A DNA stretch of 64,000 nucleotides from Aquimarina agarilytica ZC1 (GTDB lineage: Bacteria > Bacteroidota > Bacteroidia > Flavobacteriales > Flavobacteriaceae): contig NZ_JH621250.1 in assembly GCF_000255455.1 (NCBI RefSeq), positions 31,936 to 95,935 of the forward strand. The letters are read 5' to 3'. The position numbers and the translations under genes were made by a program. Of this stretch, positions 1-8,857 are shown in pieces (position 1 is the first letter of the stretch; the number at the start of each line of letters is the position of its first letter). The notes beneath the pieces are model-generated. The model was not told the origin of the DNA. It ran no database searches and saw only the letters and a program-made list of their open reading frames with translations.

Positions 1-1950
1 GTTTATGGCATTGACCTGAAAGCAGGTGAATCAATTAATGTTATAATTGAAGCAACCGGTGGACGTATTGACCCAGGAATTGCAACAACTGATAATTTGG
101 GTGCACCAACTGGACAGATAGCACTAGAAAAAAATAATCCAAATTCTATAGCTATAACAGCTAGATTCACCGGTACCCATTATATTGCTGTATTTGATAT
201 TGATAATGTATTACGAGAAGTGGAAGTAGATGGTCGCTTGGGACAGGAATTTGTTTTTAGTATAGTAGATGTAGATCCAGACTTTAGATTTCCTACACCA
301 GATAAAGCAGGTCCTTATAAATTAACTGTAACCAAAGTAGCTAAACCAGATATAGATTCCTTTGAATTACCTCTAAAAAAAGGAGATGTACTCGCTTGTT
401 CTTTTACTAACACTGTGCTTATGGGTTTAAAATCAAAAAAAGATAACAAATTTGTATTTTTACCTCAATCACCTACACCTATTAGAAATTTCCTTCCGCA
501 AGACACTTCTTTTCCTCTGGGGGGTACTGCCGATTTACAGTTTGTTATTCCCGAAACAGGTGATTATATTTTACAATCATTTGGTCTTGCAGATATTTAT
601 GAAGGTGAAGTTTTAGTCACTCGATCAGGTTTGGAATCTGTCCATAGAGGTAAAAAGCAAATTATTTATTTAGACTTTACTGGGTTTACAGGTTTACCTA
701 CAGATTTTCAAAATATTGATCCTGATCTAGTTTTAACACCTGAAGCAAAAAAAATATTAGAAACAGAAATTACATTTCAAGCCTTTGAAAACTATCTTGA
801 AAATTGGGGTATAGTAAACACAAAACAAAATAGAACTGATTTGGCCAACCAAATCAAAAATGTAGTCTCCGAAAATTTTCAAGATATTATTGAATCACAA
901 ATTAATCCTAATGCCAATACCCTTATAGTTAGTGATTATGGTTCTCCCTTTCTTGGTACCGCTATCCCTAAGTTTTTGAACAAATTAAACCTTCCTTTTA
1001 GTCGAATTATAATTGGCGGAAGTACCGAAGAAGTCGGTTTTAATACTATAGGCCTAGCTCAAACTCTTGATGTTGGTAATTTTAAATTAGATGATGATGC
1101 TTTTGTGCTATTAGATGATTTGAGTAGTCAAAAAGCTAGTGATACTGATACAGGAGATGATATTAATATACTTGATAACGACGATATTGATATTCAATTC
1201 AATCAAAATGATTTACCCGATTCTAAAGAAGTTAGCTTAAATTTTATACCAATTGTTGAAAATAATATTGAAACATTCAAACAACTAATAGCCGTTGGTG
1301 TTGGTAATATTGCCGCTCACGAAATTGGACATCTTTTAGGAAATTTACATACCAATAACTCAAATGATAAACTTTCTATAATGGATGCTGGTGGAAATGG
1401 AGTAACTACAACTGTAGGTATATCTAAAAAAGGAGGCAAATTTGGTGATGAAAACACCGTGGACGTTGATTTTGTAACAGATGATTATGCACGTAACGAA
1501 GTTCCATTAGGAATAAATAACACCGTTATTAATACTGCTTTTGCACTAAGCCGAACTTTTAAAAAGCGCTATGGATATAAATCATTAGATAATTCAATTA
1601 CAGAAGATATTACATCTGCCGAATTTGAATTAAAAAAACTAGAAGATCAAGTATTAGCTCAACTTAAAAATGATTTTAGTCCTTCTAAAATTAGTATTGA
1701 TAATAATTTCATTTCTGCCAATAGTTCTGCAAAATTAGATCTAACATCTACTGTAAATGGTACAGCTACCGTTGATATTTATGATATTAATGGAAAAAAA
1801 ATAAGTCAACTATTAAATAGCACCATTAATGAAAATGAAACCATAAACTTATCGATTGTACCGACTGAATTAAAAGCAACAACAGGTGTTTATATTTGTA
1901 AAGTTACGTTACCGAACAAAACAAAAACTATTAAACTTGTTATTGAGTAA
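1..1950 (+). CDS. Secreted metzincin-type zinc metalloprotease with T9SS tail (5' truncated)
   Basis: The reading frame is open from base 1, so the protein begins upstream of the window; 649 residues are visible. The first 200 residues look like beta-sandwich pre-peptidase material. The zinc motif HEIGHLLGNLH (HExxHxxGxxH) lies at visible residues 440-450 and is followed by SIMDAGG, a likely Met-turn at Met461, which places it among the metzincins. The last 80 residues (TATVDIYDINGKK through GVYICKVT) resemble a type A T9SS sorting domain, so secretion through the outer membrane and cleavage of the tail are expected. The substrate is unknown. It converges on the galM gene across a bidirectional terminator. 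Confidence 0.8.
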   Translation, partial: VYGIDLKAGESINVIIEATGGRIDPGIATTDNLGAPTGQIALEKNNPNSIAITARFTGTHYIAVFDIDNVLREVEVDGRLGQEFVFSIVDVDPDFRFPTPDKAGPYKLTVTKVAKPDIDSFELPLKKGDVLACSFTNTVLMGLKSKKDNKFVFLPQSPTPIRNFLPQDTSFPLGGTADLQFVIPETGDYILQSFGLADIYEGEVLVTRSGLESVHRGKKQIIYLDFTGFTGLPTDFQNIDPDLVLTPEAKKILETEITFQAFENYLENWGIVNTKQNRTDLANQIKNVVSENFQDIIESQINPNANTLIVSDYGSPFLGTAIPKFLNKLNLPFSRIIIGGSTEEVGFNTIGLAQTLDVGNFKLDDDAFVLLDDLSSQKASDTDTGDDINILDNDDIDIQFNQNDLPDSKEVSLNFIPIVENNIETFKQLIAVGVGNIAAHEIGHLLGNLHTNNSNDKLSIMDAGGNGVTTTVGISKKGGKFGDENTVDVDFVTDDYARNEVPLGINNTVINTAFALSRTFKKRYGYKSLDNSITEDITSAEFELKKLEDQVLAQLKNDFSPSKISIDNNFISANSSAKLDLTSTVNGTATVDIYDINGKKISQLLNSTINENETINLSIVPTELKATTGVYICKVTLPNKTKTIKLVIE

Positions 1951-2060
1951 TCTTAACTATTGTTTTATTTTTAAACACATAAATTGAAAAATGAAATGAT
2001 ATATATATGAACTATTTTTTCATATAGCATTAGACTAAGTTTTTAAAATAATTGTACATT

Positions 2061-2106
2061 AAAAAACCCTAAGATTTGATTGATTTCAAATCTTAGGGTT
2101 TTATTT
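2061..2106. terminator. Bidirectional terminator between protease gene and galM
   Basis: A stem of about 17 bp (AAAACCCTAAGATTTGA and its complement) with a 4-base loop is flanked by A and T runs on the two sides. It lies between two convergent genes and can serve both. Confidence 0.85.
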
Positions 2107-2174
2107 GTATTTAAAACTTTGAATTAAATTATCTCATCCCAAGTAAGTATTGTCCCCTTCAGAACAATCAACAT

Positions 2175-3221
2175 CTACTGATATTTAAATGAAAATATAG
2201 TCGTACTTTCAAATTTTTCTTTTCCTTTTAAAATAGATTTAGGTCCATTAATATTGGGACCATTAGGATAACGATGGGTTTCAAAACATAATGCTTTATA
2301 TTTCCCATATTGCACTCCATTTTCACGTTTCAATTCATTAGAAGTGAATTTCCCTGTATAAAACAACACTCCAGGTTCCGACGTGCTTACTTCCATTGTT
2401 AGTCCTTTTTCTGGACATGTTATGCTTGCCACGTTTTCTAAGGCAAAATTATTTTTATCAAAAATATAATAATGCTCAAAACCATCATTCATGGCTTCAT
2501 GCACATTTTTTATTGTTTTTGCAGTTCGTAAATCATCAGCTGCTCCATTTAAATCAACAATAGCACCAGTACAAGCACCACCTTCGTCCATTGCTAATTT
2601 TTTACCTGCTTTTATAGTTACTTGATGCTCCTCTATTGAGGTAGCAAAACCCGATAAATTAAAATAAGTGTGATTAGTCATTGTAAATGGGGTGTCCTCA
2701 TCACTTAAGGCTTCATAATCAATTTTTAATTCATTTTCTGCCGTTAAAGTAAACATAACGGAAACAGTTACATTACCAGGGAAACCTTCTTCCATATCTA
2801 AACTATCCAAACGCATTTTCACTGCTGTTCCCTCGGGTGTATTAAATGGTTGCGCTATCCACATACGCTTGTCATAACCAACATTCCCTCCGTGCAAGTT
2901 ATTATCTCCACAATTCTGTGCAATACAAAAATGCTCCCCGTTTAAAAAGAATTCGGCATCTTTAATTTGAGAGCAATAACGACCAACTGTACTTCCAAAA
3001 TATGGTGCATTATCTTGATAGGCATCAGAAAAATAACTTTCAAATGAGTCAAAACCACAAGTGATCTCTTCTATTTCACCCTTTAAATTAGGCACTTTAA
3101 TAGATGTAATTGTGGCTCCATAATTCATTATATGAACCTCCATACCATTAACATTAGTTAGTACATATTTTTCTACTACGCTGTCTTTATAGACTCCAAA
3201 GGTTAATTGTTCAAGGCTCAT
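2175..3221 (-). CDS. galM: Aldose 1-epimerase (mutarotase)
   Basis: A 348-residue GalM-family protein that interconverts the alpha and beta anomers of an aldose such as galactose. The family residues are present: NNLHGG (His110), NHTYFNL (His184) and the general base in CFETHRYPN (Glu314). There is no signal peptide, so it is probably cytoplasmic. It lies downstream of the cycloisomerase gene, separated by 111 bases that hold two strong hairpins, so it may have its own transcript. Beside anhydrosugar genes it could handle the galactose released together with anhydrogalactose (inference). Confidence 0.88.
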   Translation of the reverse strand: MSLEQLTFGVYKDSVVEKYVLTNVNGMEVHIMNYGATITSIKVPNLKGEIEEITCGFDSFESYFSDAYQDNAPYFGSTVGRYCSQIKDAEFFLNGEHFCIAQNCGDNNLHGGNVGYDKRMWIAQPFNTPEGTAVKMRLDSLDMEEGFPGNVTVSVMFTLTAENELKIDYEALSDEDTPFTMTNHTYFNLSGFATSIEEHQVTIKAGKKLAMDEGGACTGAIVDLNGAADDLRTAKTIKNVHEAMNDGFEHYYIFDKNNFALENVASITCPEKGLTMEVSTSEPGVLFYTGKFTSNELKRENGVQYGKYKALCFETHRYPNGPNINGPKSILKGKEKFESTTIFSFKYQ

Positions 3222-3250
3222 AAGTATGTTAAAGTTAGGTTGCTTGTAAA

Positions 3251-3284
3251 TTTACGCTCACTACAAGGTTGCAGTGAGCGTAAA
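3251..3284 (-). promoter_or_regulatory. 12-bp stem hairpin in the galM leader
   Basis: TTTACGCTCACT is paired with AGTGAGCGTAAA across a 10-base loop. It starts 30 bases upstream of the galM start, directly next to a second palindrome. It may be an attenuator, an RNA end-stabilising structure or an operator. The sequence does not decide between these. Confidence 0.45.
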
Positions 3285-3319
3285 AAATTAAAGTTTGCAA
3301 TTGCAAACTTTAATTTTTT
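3282..3319 (-). terminator. 38-bp perfect palindrome after the cycloisomerase gene
   Basis: The palindrome is centred between bases 3300 and 3301, with arms of AAATTAAAGTTTGCAA type. On the minus strand it ends in a run of T and stands 14 bases after the cycloisomerase stop, so a rho-independent terminator is the simplest reading. Confidence 0.7.
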
Positions 3320-3332
3320 TTAATTTAAGGAA

Positions 3333-4424
3333 TTATTTTTCAAATTCAGCAAGTTTTTTCCAATCAAATTCTACCCCAACACCAGGAGTATCTGGTGCAA
3401 CTGCTCTATAGTTTTCTACAACTAAAGGACGAGTCGTATATTCATCAATTGGGAAACTATGCACCTCTAACCAACCCGAATTAGGTTGTGATGATACTAA
3501 ACTTACATGCAATTCTTGCATTCCGTGCGAACATACAGGAATATTATTTTCATCAGCTAATTTAGCCGCTTTTAACCATCCTGTAACTCCACCACAATTA
3601 GAAGCATCTGGTTGTATGAATGATAATTTTGATTGTTCAAAAGCATATTCAAATTCATGAATAGTATGTAAATTCTCTCCCATAGCTAATGGAAAACCAG
3701 TTTTTTCAACTATTTCAGCATATCCTTTATAGTTATCTGGAATAATTGGTTCTTCAAACCAAGTAATATCACATTCTTTAAAACGCTCAATAGCTTCAAT
3801 AGCTTTTTCAATAGACATCGAATAATTGGCATCGACCATAAAAGTAACATCTGGTCCAATAAATTCACGCACTGCTTTGATACGTTCGATATCTTCGTCT
3901 AAATTTTCACGACCTATTTTTATTTTAACAGCATTAAAGCCTCTGTCCATGTAAGATTTCATGTTTCCTAAAAGCTTTTCTAATGGGAACATTAGATCAA
4001 TACCTCCACAATAGGCTTTACAAGTATTTCCTTGCCCTCCAGCTACTTTCCATAATGGCTGACCTAACTTTTTACAACGGATATCCCAAAGTGCAATGTC
4101 CACTGCCGAAATAGCAAAAGATGCAATTCCTCCACGACCTACATAATGTATGTGCCATTCTAAAAAATCATAAATACTATCAATATCAGCACCATCCTGT
4201 CCTTTTAAAGCATCGGCAAAATCGTAATCAACCATAGCTTTAATAGCACGACCACCTTTACCACCAGTATAGGTATATCCTGTTCCTTCCGATCCGTCTT
4301 CTAAAGTTACGGTTACCGTAACTAACTCAAAGTGATAATGATCTCCGTGTTTTGCATCCGAAAGCACTTCTGGAAGTGGTACTTCAAAAAGACGTGCTTT
4401 TACATTTGAAATTTTTGTACTCAT
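3333..4424 (-). CDS. Enolase-superfamily cycloisomerase, probable 3,6-anhydro-L-galactonate cycloisomerase
   Basis: A 363-residue mandelate racemase/muconate lactonizing enzyme fold protein. Visible catalytic elements are the KIK motif (Lys167, Lys169), metal ligands Asp198 (VDAN), Glu224 (FEEP) and Glu250 (GEN), and His300 (CSHGMQE). The N-terminal stretch with [20 protein letters not shown] and [11 protein letters not shown] closely resembles, from memory, the anhydrogalactonate cycloisomerase characterised in Vibrio sp. EJY3, which opens the anhydro ring to give 2-keto-3-deoxy-galactonate. Neighbouring dehydrogenases fit the same pathway. The alternative is another acid-sugar dehydratase of the superfamily; the superfamily is certain, the substrate is inferred. 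Confidence 0.78.
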   Translation of the reverse strand: MSTKISNVKARLFEVPLPEVLSDAKHGDHYHFELVTVTVTLEDGSEGTGYTYTGGKGGRAIKAMVDYDFADALKGQDGADIDSIYDFLEWHIHYVGRGGIASFAISAVDIALWDIRCKKLGQPLWKVAGGQGNTCKAYCGGIDLMFPLEKLLGNMKSYMDRGFNAVKIKIGRENLDEDIERIKAVREFIGPDVTFMVDANYSMSIEKAIEAIERFKECDITWFEEPIIPDNYKGYAEIVEKTGFPLAMGENLHTIHEFEYAFEQSKLSFIQPDASNCGGVTGWLKAAKLADENNIPVCSHGMQELHVSLVSSQPNSGWLEVHSFPIDEYTTRPLVVENYRAVAPDTPGVGVEFDWKKLAEFEK

Positions 4425-4601
4425 AAAATTTATACTATTCTTTATATGCCGTAAAAATAATAAAACTTCCTTTTAAAAAAGGACTATTCTAAAATGAGTT
4501 TTGTATAAATAACCTTAAGAAAAAAGCAACAAACATACATACATAACTCACTGTATAATAACAGTTTTTATTAAAATTTATGCAATTATCTTTTTTCTAG
4601 A

Positions 4602-6047
4602 TTAATACTTTATGTAAAATGTTTTCTTTTCTAAATATTGCTCAAATCCATATTTCCCATCTTCACCCCCAGAGCCACTTAATTTATAGCCATTATGAAA
4701 ACCTTGATGCTGTTCTCCATGACCACGATTCACATAAATTTCACCACACTCAAGCGCATCATTACAACGCATAATAGTTTGCATATCTTTAGTAAAAATC
4801 ATGGCTGTCAACCCATATTCGGAATCATTTGCGTATTCGATTACTTGGTCAAAGTCCTTGAACTTAATTACAGGTAAAATTGGTCCAAATGCTTCTCTAT
4901 GCACCACTGTCATTTCCTGTGTAACATCTGTAAAAACTGTAGGCTCAAACCAAAATCCTTTTTCAAATTCAGCCCCTTCAGGTCGTTTACCTCCATGTGC
5001 TAGAGTAGCCCCTTCTTCTAAACTTACCTTTACCAAATCCTCCATATTTTTGAATTCATTCGCATTTACTTTGGGTCCCATTTGAGAAGATCTATCTAGT
5101 GGATTTCCTACTTTTAGGTGCTTTACCTTATCCATGAATTTCTCCATAAATACATCATAAATAGCTTCATGCACATACATACGCTCATTACACGTACATA
5201 CTTGCCCACAGTTATCAAAACGTGATTGAAATGTAGCTTCTACAGCAATATCTAAATCAGCATCGGCAAATACAATACTTGGCGCTTTACCTCCTAGTTC
5301 CAACTGTACATGAGTTAAATTATCGGCCGCAGTTCTAAAAATAGCTTGTCCTGCAGGTGTACTCCCTGTCATGGTCACCATTTTAGTAATTGGGTTTTTT
5401 ACCAATGCATTCCCAAGTACCCTACCCGTTCCTGTTACTATATTTAAAAGTCCTTTAGGTATTCCTACTTTTTCGGCCATAAAACCTAGCTCCAAAGTAG
5501 CCAAAGGAGTTTCCTCCGTAGGTTTAATTACTACGGCATTTCCAGCTACCAAAGCCGGTCCTAATTTTCTTCCTGCCAAAGCAAGTGGAAAATTCCAAGC
5601 TGTAATTGCTACCACTACTCCCCTAGGGATTTTATGAATATAAATATGTTCATCCTCATTATCCGAAGGTAAAATATCACCTTCAATGTGACGTGCCCAA
5701 TCACAGGCGTAATCAATAAAGGAAGCACATGCTTCTACCTCATTCTCGGCAACAGAAATAAGTTTCCCTTGTTCTTTAGTTAATAACTCAGATAAATAAG
5801 GTTTATTCGCTCTAATTTCAACAGCTAACTTCCTTAATAACTCTGCTCTTTTTCTTGCTGGAACTTTTTTCCATTCTTTCTGAGCTTTTTCTGCTGCTTT
5901 TAAAGCAATTTCCGCATCAGCTTCCCCTCCCATTTCTATAGTGGCCACAACACTTTCGTCAATAGGACTAATAATTTCTAGTGTTTCTCCAGTAGTTGAT
6001 TTTACCCACGCTCCATCAATAAATAATTGATATTGTTTTAATGACAT
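4602..6047 (-). CDS. NAD(P)-dependent aldehyde dehydrogenase, probable anhydrogalactose dehydrogenase (copy 1)
   Basis: A 481-residue aldehyde dehydrogenase close to the lactaldehyde dehydrogenase (AldA) type. The catalytic pair is Glu250 (ELGGKAP) and Cys284 (CGQVCTCNER); the cofactor loop MTGSTPAG is intact. The C-terminal stretch VNRGHGEQHQGFHNGYK is, from memory, shared with the 3,6-anhydro-L-galactose dehydrogenase of Vibrio EJY3. It would oxidise the aldehyde of anhydrogalactose to the acid used by the adjacent cycloisomerase. It aligns without gaps to the next gene (6253-7698). It has its own upstream region, with the terminator of copy 2 in between, so it is probably a separate transcript. 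A lactaldehyde role is the main alternative. Confidence 0.8.
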   Translation of the reverse strand: MSLKQYQLFIDGAWVKSTTGETLEIISPIDESVVATIEMGGEADAEIALKAAEKAQKEWKKVPARKRAELLRKLAVEIRANKPYLSELLTKEQGKLISVAENEVEACASFIDYACDWARHIEGDILPSDNEDEHIYIHKIPRGVVVAITAWNFPLALAGRKLGPALVAGNAVVIKPTEETPLATLELGFMAEKVGIPKGLLNIVTGTGRVLGNALVKNPITKMVTMTGSTPAGQAIFRTAADNLTHVQLELGGKAPSIVFADADLDIAVEATFQSRFDNCGQVCTCNERMYVHEAIYDVFMEKFMDKVKHLKVGNPLDRSSQMGPKVNANEFKNMEDLVKVSLEEGATLAHGGKRPEGAEFEKGFWFEPTVFTDVTQEMTVVHREAFGPILPVIKFKDFDQVIEYANDSEYGLTAMIFTKDMQTIMRCNDALECGEIYVNRGHGEQHQGFHNGYKLSGSGGEDGKYGFEQYLEKKTFYIKY

Positions 6048-6170
6048 AATATGCTTTTTGATACGTTTAATTTTTTTGTTGAGGAACTATATCTTTTAAA
6101 AATAAAGTTAGAAAATTACATTTCCCACAACCTGCTCCCAATATAATAAACTAGAGTTATATACTACAAA

Positions 6171-6207
6171 ATAAAACCTGTAAGATTAATTATCTTACAG
6201 GTTTTAT
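6171..6207 (-). terminator. Rho-independent terminator of the SDR-ALDH2 unit
   Basis: A 15-bp stem (ATAAAACCTGTAAGA with its complement) and a 7-base loop lie 46 bases after the second aldehyde dehydrogenase stop. On the minus strand the stem runs into T-rich sequence. Confidence 0.85.
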
Positions 6208-6252
6208 TATATCAATTTTGATTATTTAAATCAAAAAATTAAAATGACTGGC

Positions 6253-7698
6253 TTAGTACTTTACGTAGAAAGTTTTCTTTTCTAAATACTGCTCAAATCC
6301 ATATTTTCCATCTTCACCACCAGAACCACTTAATTTGTATCCGTTATGGAAACCTTGGTGCTGCTCTCCGTGACCTCTATTTACATAGATTTCACCACAC
6401 TCAAGCTCGTCATTACAACGTAAAATTGTAGCCATATCTTTTGTAAATACCATTGCCGCTAAACCATACTCACAGTCATTAGCATAACCAATAACTTGGT
6501 CAAAGTCTGTAAATTTGATCACTGGCAAAATAGGTCCGAAAGATTCTTCGTGAACAATAGTCATATCCTGAGTTACATCAGTTAAAACTGTTGGCTCAAA
6601 CCAGTGTCCTTTTTCAAATTCTGCTCCTTCAGGTCGTTTACCTCCATGTGCTAAAGTAGCTCCTTCTTCTAAACTTACTTTTACTAAATGCTCCATGTTT
6701 TTCAACTCGTTTGCATTTACTTTAGGTCCCATTTGAGTATCTCTGTTTAATGGATTACCTACTTTAAAGCTTTTTACTTTCTCCATGAATTTCTCCATAA
6801 ATACATCGTAAATATCTTCATGCACATACATACGCTCATTACAAGTACAAACTTGTCCACAATTATCAAAACGTGAATTGAACGTGGCATCAACAGCAAC
6901 ATCAATATCAGCATCAGCAAACACAATACTTGGTGCTTTTCCACCTAACTCTAACTGAACGTGAGTTAAGTTTTTTGCAGCAGCTTTAAAAATAGATTGC
7001 CCAGCAGGTGTACTACCTGTCATGGTCACCATTTTAGTAATTGGGTTTTCAACTAAAGCATTACCTAATACTCTACCAGAACCTGTAACAACGTTTAATA
7101 AACCTTTAGGAAGCCCTACTTTTTCAGCAAGGAAACCTAACTCTAATGTTGCCAAAGGAGTTTCTTGAGTTGGCTTAATAACCACTGCGTTACCTGCTAC
7201 TAAAGCTGGCCCTAATTTTCTTCCTGCCAAAGCAAGTGGGAAATTCCAAGCTGTAATAGCAACCACTACACCTCTAGGAATTTTATGAATATAAATATGC
7301 TCATTTTCATTATCCGAAGGTAAAATATCACCCTCAATATGACGTGCCCAGTCACATGCATATTCAATAAAAGTAGCGGTAACTTCAACTTCGATTTCTG
7401 CTAAAGAGATGATTTTACCTTGCTCTCTAGTTAATAAATCAGCTAAATAGGCTTTGTTTGCTCTAATTTCAGCAGCAAACTTACGCATTAATTCAGCACG
7501 TTTTCTTGCTGGAACTTTTTTCCACTCTTTTTGTGCTTTTTCTGCTGCTTCTAATGCAATATTTGCATCTTCTTCAACTCCCATCGCCACTTCTCCAACA
7601 ACACTTTCGTCAATAGGACTTGTAATTTCGGCAGTTTTACCAGTAGTAGAATCTACCCATTCACCACCTATAAATAATTGATATTTTTTTGCTGACAT
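6253..7698 (-). CDS. NAD(P)-dependent aldehyde dehydrogenase, probable anhydrogalactose dehydrogenase (copy 2)
   Basis: A 481-residue paralogue of the gene at 4602-6047, the same length with no gaps. Glu250, Cys284 and the HGEQHQGFHNGYK signature are conserved. Differences cluster in the first 120 residues (for example DGAWVKS against GGEWVDS) and at scattered surface-type positions. It follows the KduD-type gene by 38 bases and is very likely co-transcribed with it. The pair could be dosage copies or have divided between anhydrogalactose and another aldehyde such as lactaldehyde; the sequence cannot settle this. Confidence 0.8.
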   Translation of the reverse strand: MSAKKYQLFIGGEWVDSTTGKTAEITSPIDESVVGEVAMGVEEDANIALEAAEKAQKEWKKVPARKRAELMRKFAAEIRANKAYLADLLTREQGKIISLAEIEVEVTATFIEYACDWARHIEGDILPSDNENEHIYIHKIPRGVVVAITAWNFPLALAGRKLGPALVAGNAVVIKPTQETPLATLELGFLAEKVGLPKGLLNVVTGSGRVLGNALVENPITKMVTMTGSTPAGQSIFKAAAKNLTHVQLELGGKAPSIVFADADIDVAVDATFNSRFDNCGQVCTCNERMYVHEDIYDVFMEKFMEKVKSFKVGNPLNRDTQMGPKVNANELKNMEHLVKVSLEEGATLAHGGKRPEGAEFEKGHWFEPTVLTDVTQDMTIVHEESFGPILPVIKFTDFDQVIGYANDCEYGLAAMVFTKDMATILRCNDELECGEIYVNRGHGEQHQGFHNGYKLSGSGGEDGKYGFEQYLEKKTFYVKY

Positions 7699-7736
7699 AC
7701 AATAAAATTTAATACGTTATAAAAAGTTATTTTGGG

Positions 7737-8507
7737 TTATCTCCCCATCCATCCACCGTCTACTAATGTAATAGAACCATGCATGTAATCTGATGCTTTT
7801 GAACATAAGAATACAATTGGTCCAGCAAAGTCAGTTGGCTCTCCCCAACGACCTGCAGGAATACGTGCTAAAATAGAATCGGCACGCTCTGGGTTATTAC
7901 GTAAAGCTTCTGTATTATCGGTAGCAATGTAACCTGGAGCAATTCCATTAACATTTACTCCTTTACCAGCCCACTCATTAGCAAAAGCCATGATCATTTG
8001 ACCAATTGCTCCTTTACTTGCAGCATAACCTGGTACAGTAATACCTCCTTGGTATGTTAATAATGATGCTGTAAATACAATTTTACCTGAACCACGCGCG
8101 ATCATGTCTTTACCTAACTCACGTGTTAAAATAAATTGTGCATTCTGGTTTACTTCAATTACTTTATCCCACATTTCATCTGGATGTTCTGCAGCAGGAG
8201 TTCTTAAAATAGTCCCGGCATTATTAACCAAAATATCAATTTGAGAATGATCTGCTTTAACTGCTTTAATAAAAGCATAAAGTGCTTTTCTATCTGAAAA
8301 ATCACACTGATAAGCAGTAAATTTTCTACCTAATGCAGTTACTTCTTTTTCAATCTCGCTACCGGTTAACTCTAATGAAGCTGAAACACCAATGATATCA
8401 GCACCTGCTTCTGCTAAAGCGATGGCCATTCCTTTTCCAATTCCTCGTTTACATCCAGTAACAACTGCTACTTTTCCTTGTAAACTAAAGCTATTTAATA
8501 TACTCAT
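7737..8507 (-). CDS. KduD-type short-chain dehydrogenase (2,5-diketo-3-deoxy-aldonate / KDG oxidoreductase)
   Basis: A 256-residue classical SDR. The cofactor motif TGCKRGIGKG starts at residue 17, NNAG is at 95-98, and the catalytic residues are Ser148, Tyr161 and Lys165 (YAASK). The C-terminal run APGYIATDNTEALR and RIPAGRWGEP is typical of KduD, which reduces 2,5-diketo-3-deoxy-gluconate to 2-keto-3-deoxy-gluconate (KDG). There is no kduI neighbour, so the usual unsaturated-uronate role is less obvious. With the zinc dehydrogenase upstream it could complete C5 epimerisation of 2-keto-3-deoxy-L-galactonate. It is the first gene of a two-gene unit with ALDH copy 2. Confidence 0.82.
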   Translation of the reverse strand: MSILNSFSLQGKVAVVTGCKRGIGKGMAIALAEAGADIIGVSASLELTGSEIEKEVTALGRKFTAYQCDFSDRKALYAFIKAVKADHSQIDILVNNAGTILRTPAAEHPDEMWDKVIEVNQNAQFILTRELGKDMIARGSGKIVFTASLLTYQGGITVPGYAASKGAIGQMIMAFANEWAGKGVNVNGIAPGYIATDNTEALRNNPERADSILARIPAGRWGEPTDFAGPIVFLCSKASDYMHGSITLVDGGWMGR

Positions 8508-8524
8508 TACAATTTAGTTTAACA

Positions 8525-8550
8525 TTTACAGCACTCTTATTTACTGTAAA
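8525..8550 (-). promoter_or_regulatory. Candidate operator: TTTACAG-N12-CTGTAAA
   Basis: A perfect 7-bp inverted repeat with a 12-base spacer stands 18-43 bases upstream of the KduD-type start. Symmetry and position suit a dimeric repressor or activator. I did not find the same site upstream of the other pathway genes, which weakens the case. Confidence 0.3.
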
Positions 8551-8575
8551 CTTGCTTATTTTAGTTTGTTTGTTT

Positions 8576-8800
8576 AACCCAAATTATGCATTAAAAAATC
8601 TATTCCGTATCAAAATCTCTGCAAAATCAAAGGCTTTGTTGCTTTTTTTGATTTAACCATATCGGTGCTATGCTGAAAATCAAGAAAATGCTCCACTGCA
8701 TCAGCTGGCTCTTTCATAACAAGCCAAACCTTTGGCTTGTTATTTCAGCTCTAATAAGCTTTCAATACTGATAACGAAGTTCTAATCCATAATGCGGGTA
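8576..8800. mobile_element. MITE-like element with imperfect terminal inverted repeats
   Basis: The 8508-8857 gap holds a roughly 225-bp block whose ends form an imperfect inverted repeat: AACCCAAATTATGCATT at 8576-8592 matches the complement of 8784-8800 at 13 of 17 positions. Inside is a 12-13 bp hairpin (TAACAAGCCAAA, 2-base loop, complement) at 8716-8743. The minus strand holds a 35-codon open frame (MKEPADAVEHFLDFQHS...) that may be a transposase remnant or chance. No target-site duplication is obvious. Confidence 0.4.
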
Positions 8801-8814
8801 ATCTATTAAGAAAC

Positions 8815-8847
8815 AAAAAGTATCAACATTTGATATTGATACTTTTG
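8815..8847 (-). terminator. Terminator of the zinc dehydrogenase gene
   Basis: An 11-bp stem AAAAGTATCAA with its complement and a 9-base loop lies just after the stop of the zinc alcohol dehydrogenase and ends in T on the minus strand. Confidence 0.75.
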
Positions 8848-8857
8848 CTTATTATTT

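Noticed and set aside
1951..2174. Search for a small RNA after the protease gene
   Set aside because: Only the bidirectional terminator is visible.
7737..8507. Alginate or pectin uronate pathway for the KduD-type gene
   Set aside because: There is no kduI, polysaccharide lyase or kdgK/kdgA nearby, and the adjacent cycloisomerase favours anhydrosugar use. It is not fully excluded.
8612..8719. 35-codon leftward open frame in the MITE-like block
   Set aside because: It is too short and has no homologue that I recognise; treated as part of the repeat element.
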